From positions 124,001 through 188,000 of the forward strand of contig NZ_CP097462.1 of NCBI RefSeq assembly GCF_023559245.1: 64,000 nucleotides of DNA, in the 5' to 3' direction. How positions within the stretch are numbered: position 1 is the first letter of the stretch; each line of letters begins with the position of its first letter. The position numbers and the translations under genes were made by a program. Of this stretch, positions 11,747 to 21,580 are shown piece by piece. The notes under the pieces were generated by a model that was given only the letters and a program-made list of their open reading frames with translations, had not been told where the DNA came from and did not search any database. This stretch comes from Sphingomonas sp. KRR8 (GTDB lineage: Bacteria > Pseudomonadota > Alphaproteobacteria > Sphingomonadales > Sphingomonadaceae).

Positions 11747-12582
11747 TGGCACTCAAGCAATATAAGCCGACGAGCCCGGCCCGCCGTGGCCTCATCCTCG
11801 TCGACAAGTCGGCGCTGTGGAAGGGCAAGCCCGTCAAGGCGCTGACCGAAGGCAAGCGCAAGACCGGCGGCCGCAACAACAAGGGCCATGTGACCAGCCG
11901 CGGCATCGCGGGCGGCCACAAGCAGAAGTACCGGATCGTCGACTTCAAGCGTCGCACGTGGGACGTCTCGGCCACTGTCGAGCGGCTCGAGTATGACCCG
12001 AACCGTTCTGCGTTCATCGCGCTCGTCACCTATGACGGCGGCGAGCAGGCCTACATCCTTGCACCGCAGCGCCTTGCGCCCGGCGACAAGGTAATGGCCG
12101 GCAAGAAGGTCGACGTGAAGCCCGGCAACGCGATGGAAATTGGCCAGATGCCGGTTGGTACCATCGTCCACAATGTCGAGCTGAAGCCCGGCAAGGGTGG
12201 CCAGATCGCCCGCGCTGCCGGTACTTATGTGCAGGTGGTGGGCCGCGACCGCGGGATGGTCATCGTTCGCCTGAATTCGGGTGAGCAGCGTTACATCCGC
12301 TCGGACTGCATGGCGACCGTGGGTGCGGTGTCCAACCCGGACAACGGCAACCAGACGCTGGCTAAGGCCGGTCGCAGCCGCTGGCTGGGCCGTCGTCCGC
12401 TGACCCGCGGTGTCGCCAAGAACCCGGTCGACCACCCGCACGGCGGTGGTGAAGGCCGGACCTCGGGCGGTCGTCATCCGGTTACCCCGTGGGGCAAGCC
12501 GACCAAGGGTGCCCGCACCCGTCACAACAAGGCGACTGATCGGATGATCATCCGGTCGCGTCACGCGAAGAAGAAGGGCTAA
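11746..12582 (+). CDS. rplB: 50S ribosomal protein L2
   Basis: The 278-residue L2 is essential for subunit association and peptidyl transfer. Signatures include [19 protein letters not shown], the SH3-like core and the C-terminal [15 protein letters not shown] segment with the conserved histidine near the catalytic centre. Normal length. It overlaps rplW by one base and is followed by rpsS after 6 bases. Confidence 0.97.
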   Translation: MALKQYKPTSPARRGLILVDKSALWKGKPVKALTEGKRKTGGRNNKGHVTSRGIAGGHKQKYRIVDFKRRTWDVSATVERLEYDPNRSAFIALVTYDGGEQAYILAPQRLAPGDKVMAGKKVDVKPGNAMEIGQMPVGTIVHNVELKPGKGGQIARAAGTYVQVVGRDRGMVIVRLNSGEQRYIRSDCMATVGAVSNPDNGNQTLAKAGRSRWLGRRPLTRGVAKNPVDHPHGGGEGRTSGGRHPVTPWGKPTKGARTRHNKATDRMIIRSRHAKKKG

Positions 12583-12588
12583 GCTGAG

Positions 12589-12864
12589 ATGGCTCGTTCC
12601 GTCTGGAAAGGTCCGTTCGTCGAGCTGTCGCTCCTCCGCAAGGCGGAGAAGGCACAGGACGCGGGTGGCCGCGCGCCGATCAAGACCTGGTCGCGTCGTT
12701 CCACCATCCTGCCGCAGTTCGTCGGCCTGACCTTCAATGTCTACAACGGCCGCAAGTTCGTGCCGGTGTCGGTCAATGAGGAGATGGTTGGCATGAAGCT
12801 GGGTGAGTTCGCGCCGACGCGCTTCTTCCCCGGCCACGCCGCCGACAAGAAGGGCAAGCGCTAA
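12589..12864 (+). CDS. rpsS: 30S ribosomal protein S19
   Basis: The 91-residue S19 pairs with S13 in the 30S head and contacts the A-site tRNA and bridge B1. [16 protein letters not shown] and [24 protein letters not shown] (the family signature) are clear. Its stop overlaps the rplV start by one base (TAATG). Confidence 0.96.
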   Translation: MARSVWKGPFVELSLLRKAEKAQDAGGRAPIKTWSRRSTILPQFVGLTFNVYNGRKFVPVSVNEEMVGMKLGEFAPTRFFPGHAADKKGKR

Positions 12865-13241
12865 TGAGCAAGCCAGCATCCCCCCGCAAGGTGGGCGACA
12901 AGGAAGCGCTCGCCGTCGGCAACACCATTCGTGGTTCGGCCCGCAAGCTGAACCTGGTGGCGCAGTTGATCCGCGGCCGCCGGGTCGAGGAAGCGCTCAA
13001 CATCCTGAAGTTCAGCCCCAAGGGGATGAGCGAGGATGTGTACAAGGTGCTCGCCTCCGCCGTTGCCAACGCCGAGAACAACCACAACCTCGATGTCGAC
13101 GCTCTGGTCGTCGCCGAGGCCAGTGTCGGCAAGTCGATCAGCATGAAGCGGTTCGCCACTCGTGCCCGTGGCCGGTCGAGCCGCATCGTGAAGCCGTTCA
13201 GCCGCATCCGCGTCGTCGTGCGCGAGCAGGAAGAAGCCTAA
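12864..13241 (+). CDS. rplV: 50S ribosomal protein L22
   Basis: The 125-residue L22 lines the exit tunnel with its beta-hairpin ([20 protein letters not shown], where macrolide-resistance changes occur in other species). The N-terminal region resembles other L22 proteins with [19 protein letters not shown]. It overlaps rpsS and rpsC by one base each. Confidence 0.95.
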   Translation: MSKPASPRKVGDKEALAVGNTIRGSARKLNLVAQLIRGRRVEEALNILKFSPKGMSEDVYKVLASAVANAENNHNLDVDALVVAEASVGKSISMKRFATRARGRSSRIVKPFSRIRVVVREQEEA

Positions 13242-13954
13242 TGGGTAACAAGTCCTCAGCGATCGGCCTTCGGCTGCAGATCAACCGTACCTGGGACAGC
13301 CGCTGGTTCGCGGAAGGCCAGGATTACGGCCGGCTGCTGCTGGAGGATCTGAAGATCCGCCAGTACATCTTCAAGACACTGCCGCAGGCCGCGATCTCGA
13401 AGGTCGTGATCGAGCGTCCCGCTAAGTTGTGCCGCATCTCCGTTTATGCCGCCCGTCCCGGCGTCATCATCGGCAAGAAGGGCAGCGACATCGAGAAGCT
13501 GAAGAAGACCTTGGGCAAGATGACCGGGTCCGAAGTCAGCCTCAACATCGTCGAGATCCGTAAGCCGGAAGTCGATGCTCGCCTCGTCGCGCAGGGCATC
13601 GCAGACCAGCTCGAGCGTCGTATCGCCTTCCGTCGCGCTATGAAGCGTGCGGTCCAGTCGGCGATGCGCCTCGGCGCCGAAGGCATCCGGATCGAGTGTG
13701 GCGGCCGTCTTGGCGGCGCCGAGATCGCCCGTTCCGAGCGTTATCGCGAGGGTCGGGTGCCGCTGCACACGCTGCGCGGTAACGTCGATTATGCCGAGGC
13801 CCAGGCCCACACCGCTTACGGCGTGTGCGGCGTCAAGGTCTGGGTGTTCAAGGGCGAGATCCTTGGCCACGACCCGATGGCTCAGGACCGACTGATGATG
13901 GAAGCCCAGACTTCCGGCGTGCGCCCGGCGCGCGACGACGACCGTCGCCGGTAA
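13241..13954 (+). CDS. rpsC: 30S ribosomal protein S3
   Basis: The 237-residue S3 guards the mRNA entry channel and contributes helicase activity. [20 protein letters not shown] is a usual alphaproteobacterial start. A type II KH domain is visible ([18 protein letters not shown], about residues 75-92). The ATG at 13241 overlaps the rplV stop; a much longer in-frame extension back to 12803 runs antiphase through rplV and is rejected. Confidence 0.96.
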   Translation: MGNKSSAIGLRLQINRTWDSRWFAEGQDYGRLLLEDLKIRQYIFKTLPQAAISKVVIERPAKLCRISVYAARPGVIIGKKGSDIEKLKKTLGKMTGSEVSLNIVEIRKPEVDARLVAQGIADQLERRIAFRRAMKRAVQSAMRLGAEGIRIECGGRLGGAEIARSERYREGRVPLHTLRGNVDYAEAQAHTAYGVCGVKVWVFKGEILGHDPMAQDRLMMEAQTSGVRPARDDDRRR

Positions 13955-13966
13955 GGAAACAGAACC

Positions 13967-14398
13967 ATGCTGCAACCAAAGCGCACCAAGTTCCGCAAGG
14001 CCTTCAAGGGCCGCATCCATGGCAACGCCAAGGGTGGGACCGAGCTCAACTTCGGCGCCTTCGGCCTGAAGGCGATGGAGCCCGAGCGGATCACCGCGCG
14101 GCAGATCGAGGCGGCCCGCCGCGCGATCACCCGCCACATCAAGCGCCAGGGCCGTCTTTGGATCCGGATCTTCCCGGATCTGCCGGTCTCTTCGAAGCCT
14201 GCCGAAGTCCGCATGGGCTCGGGCAAGGGCGCGCCCGAATATTGGGTTGCTCGGGTCAAGCCCGGCCGCATCCTGTTCGAGCTCGACGGTGTTCCGGGGC
14301 CGATCGCCAAGACCGCTTTCGAGCGTGCGGCCGAGAAGCTCCCCATCAAGGTCAAGGTGGTCGCCCGCCTTGGCGAAACCCTGGTTGAGGCTGACTGA
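13967..14398 (+). CDS. rplP: 50S ribosomal protein L16
   Basis: The 143-residue L16 organises the A-site architecture of the 50S subunit. [19 protein letters not shown] at the N-terminus and [19 protein letters not shown] (containing the arginine hydroxylated in some bacteria) are diagnostic. It starts 12 bp after rpsC and ends 2 bases before rpmC. Confidence 0.96.
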   Translation: MLQPKRTKFRKAFKGRIHGNAKGGTELNFGAFGLKAMEPERITARQIEAARRAITRHIKRQGRLWIRIFPDLPVSSKPAEVRMGSGKGAPEYWVARVKPGRILFELDGVPGPIAKTAFERAAEKLPIKVKVVARLGETLVEAD

Positions 14399-14400
14399 CC

Positions 14401-14613
14401 ATGGCCAAGCGTGAAGACCTGTCGGTCCAGACCGACGATCAGCTGTCGACCCAGCTGGGCGACCTCAAGCGCGAGCAGTTCAACCTGCGTTTTCAGGCGG
14501 CCACTGGCCAGCTGGAGAAGCCGAGCCGCGTGCGCGAGGTTCGTCGAACCATCGCCCGCATCAAGACCCTTCAGGGCCAGCGCTCCAAAAGCGCTCCGGC
14601 GCAGCAGGGCTGA
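14401..14613 (+). CDS. rpmC: 50S ribosomal protein L29
   Basis: The 70-residue L29 is a two-helix protein near the tunnel exit. The conserved [22 protein letters not shown] core is clear. It starts 2 bases after rplP and is followed by rpsQ after 11 bp. Confidence 0.95.
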   Translation: MAKREDLSVQTDDQLSTQLGDLKREQFNLRFQAATGQLEKPSRVREVRRTIARIKTLQGQRSKSAPAQQG

Positions 14614-14624
14614 GGAGAGAATAG

Positions 14625-14900
14625 ATGCCCAAGCGCGTCCTCACCGGCACCGTGGTGTCCGACAAGGGTGACAAGACCGTGGTGGTCCGCGTCGAGCGGC
14701 GGGTGAAGCACCCGCTGTACGGCAAGATCATCAAGCTGTCGAAGAAGTACCATGCCCACGACGAGGCCAATGCCTATTCGGTGGGTGAGCAGGTTCGCAT
14801 TCAGGAATGCGCGCCCGTGTCGAAGCTCAAGACCTGGACCGTCGTCGAGCGGGTCAACGAAGCCAAGGCTTCGGACCTCGCCGAAGCGGCCAACGTCTGA
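14625..14900 (+). CDS. rpsQ: 30S ribosomal protein S17
   Basis: The 91-residue S17 is a primary 16S-binding OB-fold protein. [21 protein letters not shown] and the [19 protein letters not shown] signature are present. It is slightly extended at the C-terminus compared with E. coli (84 aa). A 31-bp gap precedes rplN. Confidence 0.95.
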   Translation: MPKRVLTGTVVSDKGDKTVVVRVERRVKHPLYGKIIKLSKKYHAHDEANAYSVGEQVRIQECAPVSKLKTWTVVERVNEAKASDLAEAANV

Positions 14901-14931
14901 GCCCCGTAGTAGTCAAGGATAGGGTGAACCC

Positions 14932-15300
14932 ATGATCCAGATGCAGTCCAACCTGGACGTCGCAGACAACAGCGGGGCCAAGCGCGTCCAGTGCATCAAG
15001 GTGCTGGGCGGGTCGAAGCGTCGTACCGCCGGTGTTGGCGACATCATCGTCGTCTCCATCAAGGAAGCGCAGCCGAAGGGCCGTGTGAAGAAGGGTGACG
15101 TGCATCGCGCGGTCATTGTTCGCACTGCCAAGGATATCCGCCGTCCCGATGGTTCGGTGATCCGCTTCGACTCGAACGCCGCCGTGCTGGTCAACAAGAA
15201 CGAGGAGCCGATCGGCACCCGTATCTTTGGCCCGGTCGTGCGCGAACTGCGCGGCAAGAAGCACATGAAGATCATCAGCCTGGCGCCGGAGGTTCTGTGA
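14932..15300 (+). CDS. rplN: 50S ribosomal protein L14
   Basis: The 122-residue L14 forms intersubunit bridges with 16S rRNA and is the docking site of the silencing factor Rsf[20 protein letters not shown] and the C-terminal [20 protein letters not shown] segment are exact family hallmarks. Its TGA stop overlaps the rplX ATG by one base. Confidence 0.97.
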   Translation: MIQMQSNLDVADNSGAKRVQCIKVLGGSKRRTAGVGDIIVVSIKEAQPKGRVKKGDVHRAVIVRTAKDIRRPDGSVIRFDSNAAVLVNKNEEPIGTRIFGPVVRELRGKKHMKIISLAPEVL

Positions 15301-15647
15301 TGGCTGCCGCCCAGAATACGGCCGCACGGTCGAAGATGCGCATCAAGAAGGGCGACAAGGTCGTCGTTCTGTCGGGCAAGGACAAGGGCAAGACCGGTGA
15401 GGTCACCCAGTCCCTTCCGAAGGAGCAGAAGGTGGTCGTCAGCGGCGTCAATGTCGCTGTCCGCCATCGCAAGGCGAGCCAGGAGAACCCGCAGGGTGGC
15501 CTGGAGCGCAAGGAAGCGCCGCTGCACGTGTCCAAGGTCGCGATTGCCGACCCGAAGACCGGCGGGCCGACCCGAGTCCGCTTCGAGGAGCGCGACGGCA
15601 AGAAGGTCCGGGTGGCGGTCAAGTCCGGGGAGCTGATCAATGGCTGA
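15300..15647 (+). CDS. rplX: 50S ribosomal protein L24
   Basis: The 115-residue L24 initiates 50S assembly. The KOW motif is visible in [22 protein letters not shown]. The start at 15300 overlaps the rplN stop (TGATG); an in-frame GTG one codon earlier and an ATG at 15336 (MRIKKGDK) are alternatives. The C-terminal end overlaps the rplE start by 8 bases. Confidence 0.93.
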   Translation: MAAAQNTAARSKMRIKKGDKVVVLSGKDKGKTGEVTQSLPKEQKVVVSGVNVAVRHRKASQENPQGGLERKEAPLHVSKVAIADPKTGGPTRVRFEERDGKKVRVAVKSGELING

Positions 15648-16218
15648 CGCATATGTCGCGCGCCTTAAGAAGGACTATGACGAGCGCATCGCGCCGGCGA
15701 TGACCGAGCGGTTCGGTTACAAGAACCGCATGGAAGTGCCTAAGCTCGAGAAGATCGTCATCAACATGGGCGTCGGTGAGGCGACCCAGGACAAGAAGAA
15801 GGTCGAGCAGGCCGCCGCAGAGATGCAAGCGATTTCCGGTCAGAAACCGGTGATTACCAAGGCCAAGAAGTCGATCGCTCAGTTCAAGCTGCGTGAGGGC
15901 ATGCCGATCGGTTGCAAGGTCACTCTGCGCCGCGAGCGGATGTACGAGTTCCTTGACCGGCTGGTGACCGTGGCACTGCCGCGGGTCCGCGACTTCCGCG
16001 GCCTGAATCCGAAGTCCTTCGATGGTCGTGGCAACTATGCCATGGGCTTGAAGGAGCAGATCGTGTTCCCCGAGATCAACTATGATCAGATCGACAAGGT
16101 CCGGGGAATGGACATCATCGTGACGACAACTGCGAAGACGGACGAGGAGGCGCGCGAACTGCTGCGCCTGTTCAACTTCCCGTTCCCGGTTGCCGACGAT
16201 CAGAAGCAGGCCGCCTGA
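15640..16218 (+). CDS. rplE: 50S ribosomal protein L5
   Basis: The 192-residue L5 binds 5S rRNA and contacts the P-site t[38 protein letters not shown] and [16 protein letters not shown] are family signatures. Overlaps rplX by 8 bases; rpsN follows after 25 bp. Confidence 0.96.
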   Translation: MADAYVARLKKDYDERIAPAMTERFGYKNRMEVPKLEKIVINMGVGEATQDKKKVEQAAAEMQAISGQKPVITKAKKSIAQFKLREGMPIGCKVTLRRERMYEFLDRLVTVALPRVRDFRGLNPKSFDGRGNYAMGLKEQIVFPEINYDQIDKVRGMDIIVTTTAKTDEEARELLRLFNFPFPVADDQKQAA

Positions 16219-16243
16219 GCGGCTGTAGGAGAGAACTTAAGTC

Positions 16244-16549
16244 ATGGCGAAACTGAGTTCCATCAACAAGAACGAGCGGCGTCGCAAGCTGGTCGAGAAG
16301 ACCGCGCCCAAGCTGGAAAAGCTGAAGGCGAAGGCGAACGACAAGTCACTCGACGAGACCGAGCGTCTGATCGCACGGCTCAAGATGGCCGAACTTCCGC
16401 GCAACGGTAACAAGACGCGGATCCGTAATCGGTGTGAGCTGACGGGTCGTTCCCGCGCTTATTACCGCAAGTTCCGTCTGTCGCGCGTGATGCTTCGGGA
16501 AATGGGCAACAAGGGCCTCATTCCCGGTCTCACGAAGTCGAGCTGGTAA
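16244..16549 (+). CDS. rpsN: 30S ribosomal protein S14
   Basis: The 101-residue S14 belongs to the zinc-independent (C-) type: only one cysteine (RNRCELTG) remains of the four-cysteine ribbon of the short form. The C-terminal [19 protein letters not shown] block is the signature. It lies 12 bp before rpsH. Confidence 0.96.
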   Translation: MAKLSSINKNERRRKLVEKTAPKLEKLKAKANDKSLDETERLIARLKMAELPRNGNKTRIRNRCELTGRSRAYYRKFRLSRVMLREMGNKGLIPGLTKSSW

Positions 16550-16561
16550 GGGCCAGAACTG

Positions 16562-16957
16562 ATGGCAATGACCGATCCCCTGGGTGATATGCTCACCCGC
16601 ATCCGCAACGGCCAGCAGGCGCGCAAGGACTCGATCCTGACGCCGGCGTCGAAGCTTCGCACCCGCGTGCTCGACGTGCTGCAGCGCGAAGGCTATATCC
16701 GCGGCTACGCCGAGGAAGAGCTGTCGGGCCACAAGGGCCTGCGGATCGAACTCAAGTATTTCGAAGGCCAGCCGGCGATCCAGCATCTCGCCCGCGTCTC
16801 GAAGCCCGGTCGCCGGGTCTATTCGGGCGCCAGCGAGCTGCCGCGGATCCGCAACGGCCTCGGCATGACCATCGTCTCGACGCCCCGTGGCGTTCTGTCC
16901 GACGCGGAAGCGCGCGAGCAGAACGTGGGCGGCGAGGTGCTGGCGGAGGTGTTCTAA
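16562..16957 (+). CDS. rpsH: 30S ribosomal protein S8
   Basis: The 131-residue S8 binds the 16S central domain and, in enterobacteria, represses the spc operon. It begins [20 protein letters not shown] (an ATG two codons later is also possible) and ends with the signature [24 protein letters not shown]. rplF starts 1 base after its stop. Confidence 0.96.
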   Translation: MAMTDPLGDMLTRIRNGQQARKDSILTPASKLRTRVLDVLQREGYIRGYAEEELSGHKGLRIELKYFEGQPAIQHLARVSKPGRRVYSGASELPRIRNGLGMTIVSTPRGVLSDAEAREQNVGGEVLAEVF

Positions 16958-16958
16958 G

Positions 16959-17495
16959 ATGAGCCGCATCGGCAAAAGGCCCGTCCCGGTTCCGACCGGC
17001 GTGACCGCCAATCTCGAAGGCCGCACCTTGTCCGTGAAGGGGCCCAAGGGCACCCTTTCGATGAGCGTGTTGGATGACCTCGTCTCGACCACGGTCGAAG
17101 AAGGCCAGATCAGCGTTCAGCCGATCGGTGAGAGCCAGCGCGCCCGGGCGGCGTGGGGCATGCAGCGCACCAACGTGCTGAACCTCGTCACCGGCGTGAC
17201 GGAGGGCTTCACCAAGGTCCTCGAGATCACCGGCGTCGGCTACCGCGCTGCGGCCCAGGGCAAGAACCTGCGCCTGCAACTCGGCTACAGCCACGACGTG
17301 AACTACGCCGTGCCGGAGGGTATCGAGGTCAAGACGCCCGATCCCAACACGGTTGAGATCACTGGTATCGACAAGCAGAAGGTCGGCCAGGTCGCGGCCG
17401 AGATCCGTCGCTGGCGCAAGCCCGAGCCGTACAAGGGCAAGGGCATCAAGTACCGCGGCGAGTTCATCTTCCGCAAGGAAGGGAAGAAGAAGTAA
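16959..17495 (+). CDS. rplF: 50S ribosomal protein L6
   Basis: The 178-residue L6 sits by the sarcin-ricin loop and factor-binding site. The start at 16959 ([15 protein letters not shown]) is the family norm; upstream in-frame codons overlap rpsH. The C-terminal [18 protein letters not shown] signature is clear. Its last base is the first base of rplR. Confidence 0.96.
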   Translation: MSRIGKRPVPVPTGVTANLEGRTLSVKGPKGTLSMSVLDDLVSTTVEEGQISVQPIGESQRARAAWGMQRTNVLNLVTGVTEGFTKVLEITGVGYRAAAQGKNLRLQLGYSHDVNYAVPEGIEVKTPDPNTVEITGIDKQKVGQVAAEIRRWRKPEPYKGKGIKYRGEFIFRKEGKKK

Positions 17496-17848
17496 TGGCC
17501 AAGCTCTCCCTCTTCGACCGGCGTCGTCGCCGGGTTCGCACGGCGCTCAAGGCGCGTGCGTCGGGCAAGGCGCGGCTGTCCGTGCATCGCTCGGGCCGAC
17601 ACATCTACGCACAGGTGATCGACGATGCCGCTGGCCGCACGGTCGCGGCGGCGTCGACTCTCGACAAGGATCTGCGCGGAAAGACCAATGCCACCACCGA
17701 GGGTGCGAAGCTGGTCGGCAAGACACTTGCCGAGCGCGCCAAAGCGGCGGGCGTCGACCGCGTCGTGTTCGACCGTGGCGGTTTTCTCTTCCATGGCCGG
17801 GTCAAGGCCCTGGCCGACGCCGCCCGAGAGGGCGGTCTGGAGTTCTAA
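17495..17848 (+). CDS. rplR: 50S ribosomal protein L18
   Basis: The 117-residue L18 binds 5S r[21 protein letters not shown] and [20 protein letters not shown] are characteristic. One-base overlap with rplF; rpsE starts 3 bases after its stop. Confidence 0.96.
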   Translation: MAKLSLFDRRRRRVRTALKARASGKARLSVHRSGRHIYAQVIDDAAGRTVAAASTLDKDLRGKTNATTEGAKLVGKTLAERAKAAGVDRVVFDRGGFLFHGRVKALADAAREGGLEF

Positions 17849-17851
17849 GTG

Positions 17852-18604
17852 ATGGCTGACGAGATCGAAACCCAGACCCAGGCCGGCAATCCCGACGCTC
17901 CGGCGGCGGCGGTCGCAGCCGACGCCGGTGCTCCGGCGCCCGAGGGCCGTGGTCCGCGTGGCGGCCGTGGTGGTCGCGGCGGTGGCCCCGGCGGTCGTGA
18001 CAATCGCGGCGGCGGCAACCGCGGTCGGCGCGACGACCGTCGTGGTGCCCCGCGCGGGGATGACGACGGCGAGGAACTGATTGAGAAGCTGGTTCACATC
18101 AACCGCGTCTCGAAGACCGTGAAGGGCGGCAAGCGCTTCGGCTTTGCCGCGCTGGTCGTGGTTGGTGACGGCAAGGGCCGCGCCGGCTTCGGTCACGGCA
18201 AGGCTCGCGAAGTGCCGGAAGCCATCAGCAAGGCGACCGCGGCGGCCAAGAAGGCCATGATCCGGGTTCCGCTGCGTGATGGCCGCACCCTGCACCATGA
18301 CGGCCTTGGCCACTTTGGTGCTGGTCGCGTCACGGTCCGTACCGCTCCGGCGGGAACCGGGATCATCGCGGGTGGCCCGATGCGCGCCATCTTCGAAAGC
18401 CTGGGCGTGGCTGACGTGGTCACCAAGTCGGTCGGCACGTCCAACCCGTACAACATGATCCGGGCAACTTTCGAGGCGCTCAAGGAACAGACCAGCCCCC
18501 GTTCGGTGGCGCAGCGTCGCGGCAAAAAGGTCGCGGACCTGCTCGGCCGTGGCGGCATGGGCAGCGCCGAGGCGGAAGCGACCGCCGAAGCGATTGCGGA
18601 GTAA
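17852..18604 (+). CDS. rpsE: 30S ribosomal protein S5 with RGG-rich N-terminal extension
   Basis: S5 contributes to decoding fidelity and lines the mRNA entry tunnel. The conserved double-stranded RNA-binding and S5 C-terminal domains span about residues 70-225 ([47 protein letters not shown]). The protein is 250 residues instead of about 166 in E. coli. The extra length is mainly an N-terminal Ala-rich leader and an RGG-box-like tract (about residues 30-65, GGRGGRGGG repeats). ATG at 17852 is preceded by an in-frame GTG at 17849. Low-complexity S5 extensions occur in some alphaproteobacteria; function unknown. Confidence 0.95.
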   Translation: MADEIETQTQAGNPDAPAAAVAADAGAPAPEGRGPRGGRGGRGGGPGGRDNRGGGNRGRRDDRRGAPRGDDDGEELIEKLVHINRVSKTVKGGKRFGFAALVVVGDGKGRAGFGHGKAREVPEAISKATAAAKKAMIRVPLRDGRTLHHDGLGHFGAGRVTVRTAPAGTGIIAGGPMRAIFESLGVADVVTKSVGTSNPYNMIRATFEALKEQTSPRSVAQRRGKKVADLLGRGGMGSAEAEATAEAIAE

Positions 18605-18610
18605 GCCCAG

Positions 18611-18787
18611 ATGGCCACCATCAAGATCACCCAGACGGGTTCGCCGATTCGCCGGGACAAGACTCAGCGTGCAACGCTGGTCGGTCTCGGCCTCAACAAG
18701 ATGCACCGCACCGTCGAGGTGGAGGAGACCCCCGAGGTCGCCGGCCAGCTCCGCAAGGTGCAGCATCTGGTGTCGGTGGAGCGCTAG
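18611..18787 (+). CDS. rpmD: 50S ribosomal protein L30
   Basis: A 58-residue L30. The reading frame from ATG 18611 to TAG 18785-18787 encodes [17 protein letters not shown], then [19 protein letters not shown] and a final [13 protein letters not shown]; the GLGLNK(M/L)HR motif is the family signature. It lies 6 bp after rpsE, in the usual spc position before rplO. Confidence 0.95.
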   Translation: MATIKITQTGSPIRRDKTQRATLVGLGLNKMHRTVEVEETPEVAGQLRKVQHLVSVER

Positions 18788-18847
18788 GCTCCACCTCTTT
18801 GCTGGCTCCGGCCAGCTGCGCGATCACAGCGAAAGCGAGTGCAGAAC

Positions 18848-19393
18848 ATGAAACTCAACGAACTCCGCGATAATCCTGGTGCCCGCAAGAGCCGCGTCCG
18901 TGTCGGCCGTGGTATCGGTTCGGGCCTCGGCAAGACTGCCGGGCGCGGTCAGAAGGGCCAGAAGAGCCGTGGCGGCGTCAGCATCTTCGGCTTCGAAGGT
19001 GGCCAGATGCCGCTGCACATGCGGCTCCCCAAGCGCGGCTTCAACAACATCTTCGCTCGGGATTATGCCGAAGTGAATCTCGGCGCGATCCAGAAGCTGG
19101 TGGATGCCGGGACGCTCGGCACCGACGGCACGATCGACCATGCGGCGCTCAAGGCTGCCGGCCTGGCGCGTGGCGGCAAGGACGGCGTTCGTCTGCTCGG
19201 CAAGGGCGACTTCACCGCCAAGCTGGCATTCCGGGTTGCCGGTGTCTCGAAGGGCGCCCGCGAGGCGGTCGAGAAGGCTGGTGGCTCGATCGAGCTGATC
19301 GAGCGCAAGGACCCGGCCGAGCTGGCTGCTGCCAAGAAGGGCAAGGCCCGCGAGGTGCGCATCGCCAACAAGGCCGCGAAGTCCGGCAAGTAA
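18848..19393 (+). CDS. rplO: 50S ribosomal protein L15
   Basis: The 181-residue L15 is a late 50S assembly protein. It starts [20 protein letters not shown] and has the Gly-rich [20 protein letters not shown] tract plus [17 protein letters not shown]. The C-terminal end ([19 protein letters not shown]) is longer than in E. coli. A GTG three codons upstream is in frame. secY follows after a terminator-like hairpin. Confidence 0.95.
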   Translation: MKLNELRDNPGARKSRVRVGRGIGSGLGKTAGRGQKGQKSRGGVSIFGFEGGQMPLHMRLPKRGFNNIFARDYAEVNLGAIQKLVDAGTLGTDGTIDHAALKAAGLARGGKDGVRLLGKGDFTAKLAFRVAGVSKGAREAVEKAGGSIELIERKDPAELAAAKKGKAREVRIANKAAKSGK

Positions 19394-19440
19394 GCCGCCT
19401 CGCTCCGGCGCTTCTCAAGCCGGTGAACGCGACTATATGA

Positions 19441-19476
19441 GGCGGCGGGGGGCTTAGGAGCCGTCCGCCGCCTTTT
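19441..19476 (+). terminator. Terminator-like hairpin between rplO and secY
   Basis: Stem GGCGGCGG (19441-19448) / CCGCCGCC (19465-19472) followed by TTTT at 19473-19476, ending 18 bases before secY. Inside a same-strand operon it may act as an attenuator that lowers secY relative to ribosomal proteins. Confidence 0.6.
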
Positions 19477-19494
19477 ATCCTTCAAGGACCATTC

Positions 19495-20865
19495 ATGGCA
19501 TCCGCAGCCGAACGCCTGGCCTCCAGCATCACGTTCTCGAACTTTAGCCGGGCGACCGAGCTCAAGAAGCGCATCTGGTTTACGATCGGGGCACTGATCC
19601 TGTTCCGTCTGCTCAGTCACGTGCCCATGCCGGGCATCGACCCACGGGCTATGGCGGAGCTGTTCAAGACGCAGCAGGGCGGCGTGCTCGACTTCTTCAA
19701 TACCTTCTCGGGCGGCAGTCTGCAGCGCATGAGCATCATCGCGCTCGGCGTGATGCCCTACATCACGGCGTCGATCGTCGTGCAGCTCGCTGCGACCATG
19801 TATCCGCCCTGGATGGCCCTCAAGAAGGAGGGCGAAACCGGGCGCAAGCGGCTCAATCAGTATACGCGTTACCTGACCGTGCTTCTGACGATGGTGCAGG
19901 GCTATTTCATCGCGGTCGGCCTAGAGGGCCTGGGAGCGACCCAGAACATCGCGGCAGTGGTGCAGCCGGGGCTGACCTTCCGTGTCGCGGCAACGGTGAG
20001 CCTCATCGGCGGTACCCTGTTCCTGATGTGGATCGGCGAGCAGATCACCAGCCGCGGGATCGGTAACGGCGTCTCGCTGATCATCATGGCAGGTATCGTT
20101 GCGTCTCTGCCCAGCCACCTGGCGCAGCTGCTCGAAGGCGGGCGCGCAGGAACCATGGACCCGATCGTCATCATTCTGGTGATCGCCCTGGTTGTCGGCT
20201 TGATCCTGTTCATCTGCTTCATGGAGCGAGCACAGCGCCGGGTCCTGATCCAGTATCCGAAGCGGGCCACCGCGCGGGGCATGATGAGCCAGGAGCGCAG
20301 TCACCTGCCGATCAAGATCAACACCGCTGGCGTGATCCCACCAATCTTCGCCAGCTCGCTGCTGCTAATGCCGCTGACCGTCATTCAGATGGCTGGTGCG
20401 CGTTCGCCGAACGCGGGGGGGAGCGACTTCCTGATCACCCTTTCGACCTACCTGCAGCATGGCAGCCCGATCTTCATGACCCTCTACGGGCTGGGTATCG
20501 TGTTCTTCTGCTTCTTCTACACTGCGGTGCAGTTCAATTCGGAAGAGACCGCGGAGAATCTGAAGCGCAACGGCGGATTCATCCCCGGTGTTCGTCCGGG
20601 GAAGGCCACCGAGGAATATTTCGACCGCCTGCTCAATCGTCTGACGGTGCTTGGCGCGGCCTATCTGGTGATCATCTGCCTGGTGCCGGAGATCATGTTC
20701 ACGCAGGCCGGCATTCCGTTCTATCTGGGCGGGACCAGCCTGCTGATCGTGGTTAACGTGACGATGGACACGGTGAGCCAGATCCAGAGCCATTTGATCG
20801 CCCATCAATATGGCGACCTCATCAAGAAGGCCAAGCTGAAGGGTGCGCGGTCGGCCCGGCGCTGA
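19495..20865 (+). CDS. secY: Preprotein translocase subunit SecY
   Basis: The 456-residue pore-forming subunit of the SecYEG translocon, with ten predicted membrane helices. SecY hallmarks are LGVMPYITASIVVQL (TM2 region), the cytoplasmic loop with YPKRATARGM, the NTAGVIPPIFASS segment and the C-terminal GVRPGKATEEYFDRLLNRLT motif. It is the usual last part of the spc cluster and is followed by adk. Confidence 0.97.
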   Translation: MASAAERLASSITFSNFSRATELKKRIWFTIGALILFRLLSHVPMPGIDPRAMAELFKTQQGGVLDFFNTFSGGSLQRMSIIALGVMPYITASIVVQLAATMYPPWMALKKEGETGRKRLNQYTRYLTVLLTMVQGYFIAVGLEGLGATQNIAAVVQPGLTFRVAATVSLIGGTLFLMWIGEQITSRGIGNGVSLIIMAGIVASLPSHLAQLLEGGRAGTMDPIVIILVIALVVGLILFICFMERAQRRVLIQYPKRATARGMMSQERSHLPIKINTAGVIPPIFASSLLLMPLTVIQMAGARSPNAGGSDFLITLSTYLQHGSPIFMTLYGLGIVFFCFFYTAVQFNSEETAENLKRNGGFIPGVRPGKATEEYFDRLLNRLTVLGAAYLVIICLVPEIMFTQAGIPFYLGGTSLLIVVNVTMDTVSQIQSHLIAHQYGDLIKKAKLKGARSARR

Positions 20866-20926
20866 CCGCTTGCATCTTGAGTGACGGTCTGATGACAGTG
20901 GCGCTGAACAGGCGGGAGCGTTTCGC

Positions 20927-21580
20927 GTGAACATCATACTTCTCGGGCCGCCCGGTGCCGGCAAGGGCACCCAGGCGCAGCGGCTCGAGCGCGAGCGCGG
21001 CATGGTCCAGATGTCGACGGGCGACATGCTTCGCGCAGCGGTCAAGGCCGGCACCCCCGTCGGCCTGAAGGCCAAGGCGGTAATGGAGGCGGGCGAGTTG
21101 GTCAGCGACGCGATCGTCTCGGCGCTGATTGGCGAGCGGCTCGACGAGACTGCTGACAAGGGCGCGATCTTCGACGGTTTTCCCCGCACCGGCCACCAGG
21201 CCGAAGCCCTCGAGATTCTGCTGGCCCAGCGTGGTCGGAAACTCGACTACGTGATCGAGCTTGAGGTCGACGAGGAGGCCCTGGTCGAGCGCATCACCGG
21301 CCGCTTCACCTGCGCCAATTGCGGGGCGAGCTATCATGATCGCTTCAAGATGCCGCAGGTCGAGGGCACCTGCGACGTGTGTGGCAGCCACGAATTCAAG
21401 CGGCGGCCCGACGACAATGAGCAGACGGTGCGCACGCGCATGGCCGAGTATCGCGCCAAGACGGCGCCGATCCTTCCCTACTACGAAGACAAGGGGCTGG
21501 TGCGCCGGGTCGATGGTATGGCGAGCGTCGAGGACGTCGCGTCGCAGATCGATGCCATTCTCGACGGGGCTTCCGCCTAG
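20927..21580 (+). CDS. adk: Adenylate kinase
   Basis: The 217-residue adenylate kinase interconverts AMP, ADP and ATP. GTG start at 20927 gives the P-loop at the very N-terminus (ILLGPPGAGKGTQA). DGFPRT, and a LID with four cysteines (CANCGASYHD ... CDVCGSHEF) that should bind zinc, make it the long zinc-LID form. The gene ends convergently with folA, overlapping by 4 bases, so the ribosomal run stops here. Confidence 0.97.
   Translation: MNIILLGPPGAGKGTQAQRLERERGMVQMSTGDMLRAAVKAGTPVGLKAKAVMEAGELVSDAIVSALIGERLDETADKGAIFDGFPRTGHQAEALEILLAQRGRKLDYVIELEVDEEALVERITGRFTCANCGASYHDRFKMPQVEGTCDVCGSHEFKRRPDDNEQTVRTRMAEYRAKTAPILPYYEDKGLVRRVDGMASVEDVASQIDAILDGASA

Noticed and set aside
12803..13240. 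Long N-terminal extension of rpsC back into rpsS/rplV
   Set aside because: It is out of phase with two real ribosomal genes; S3 has a standard start at 13241.
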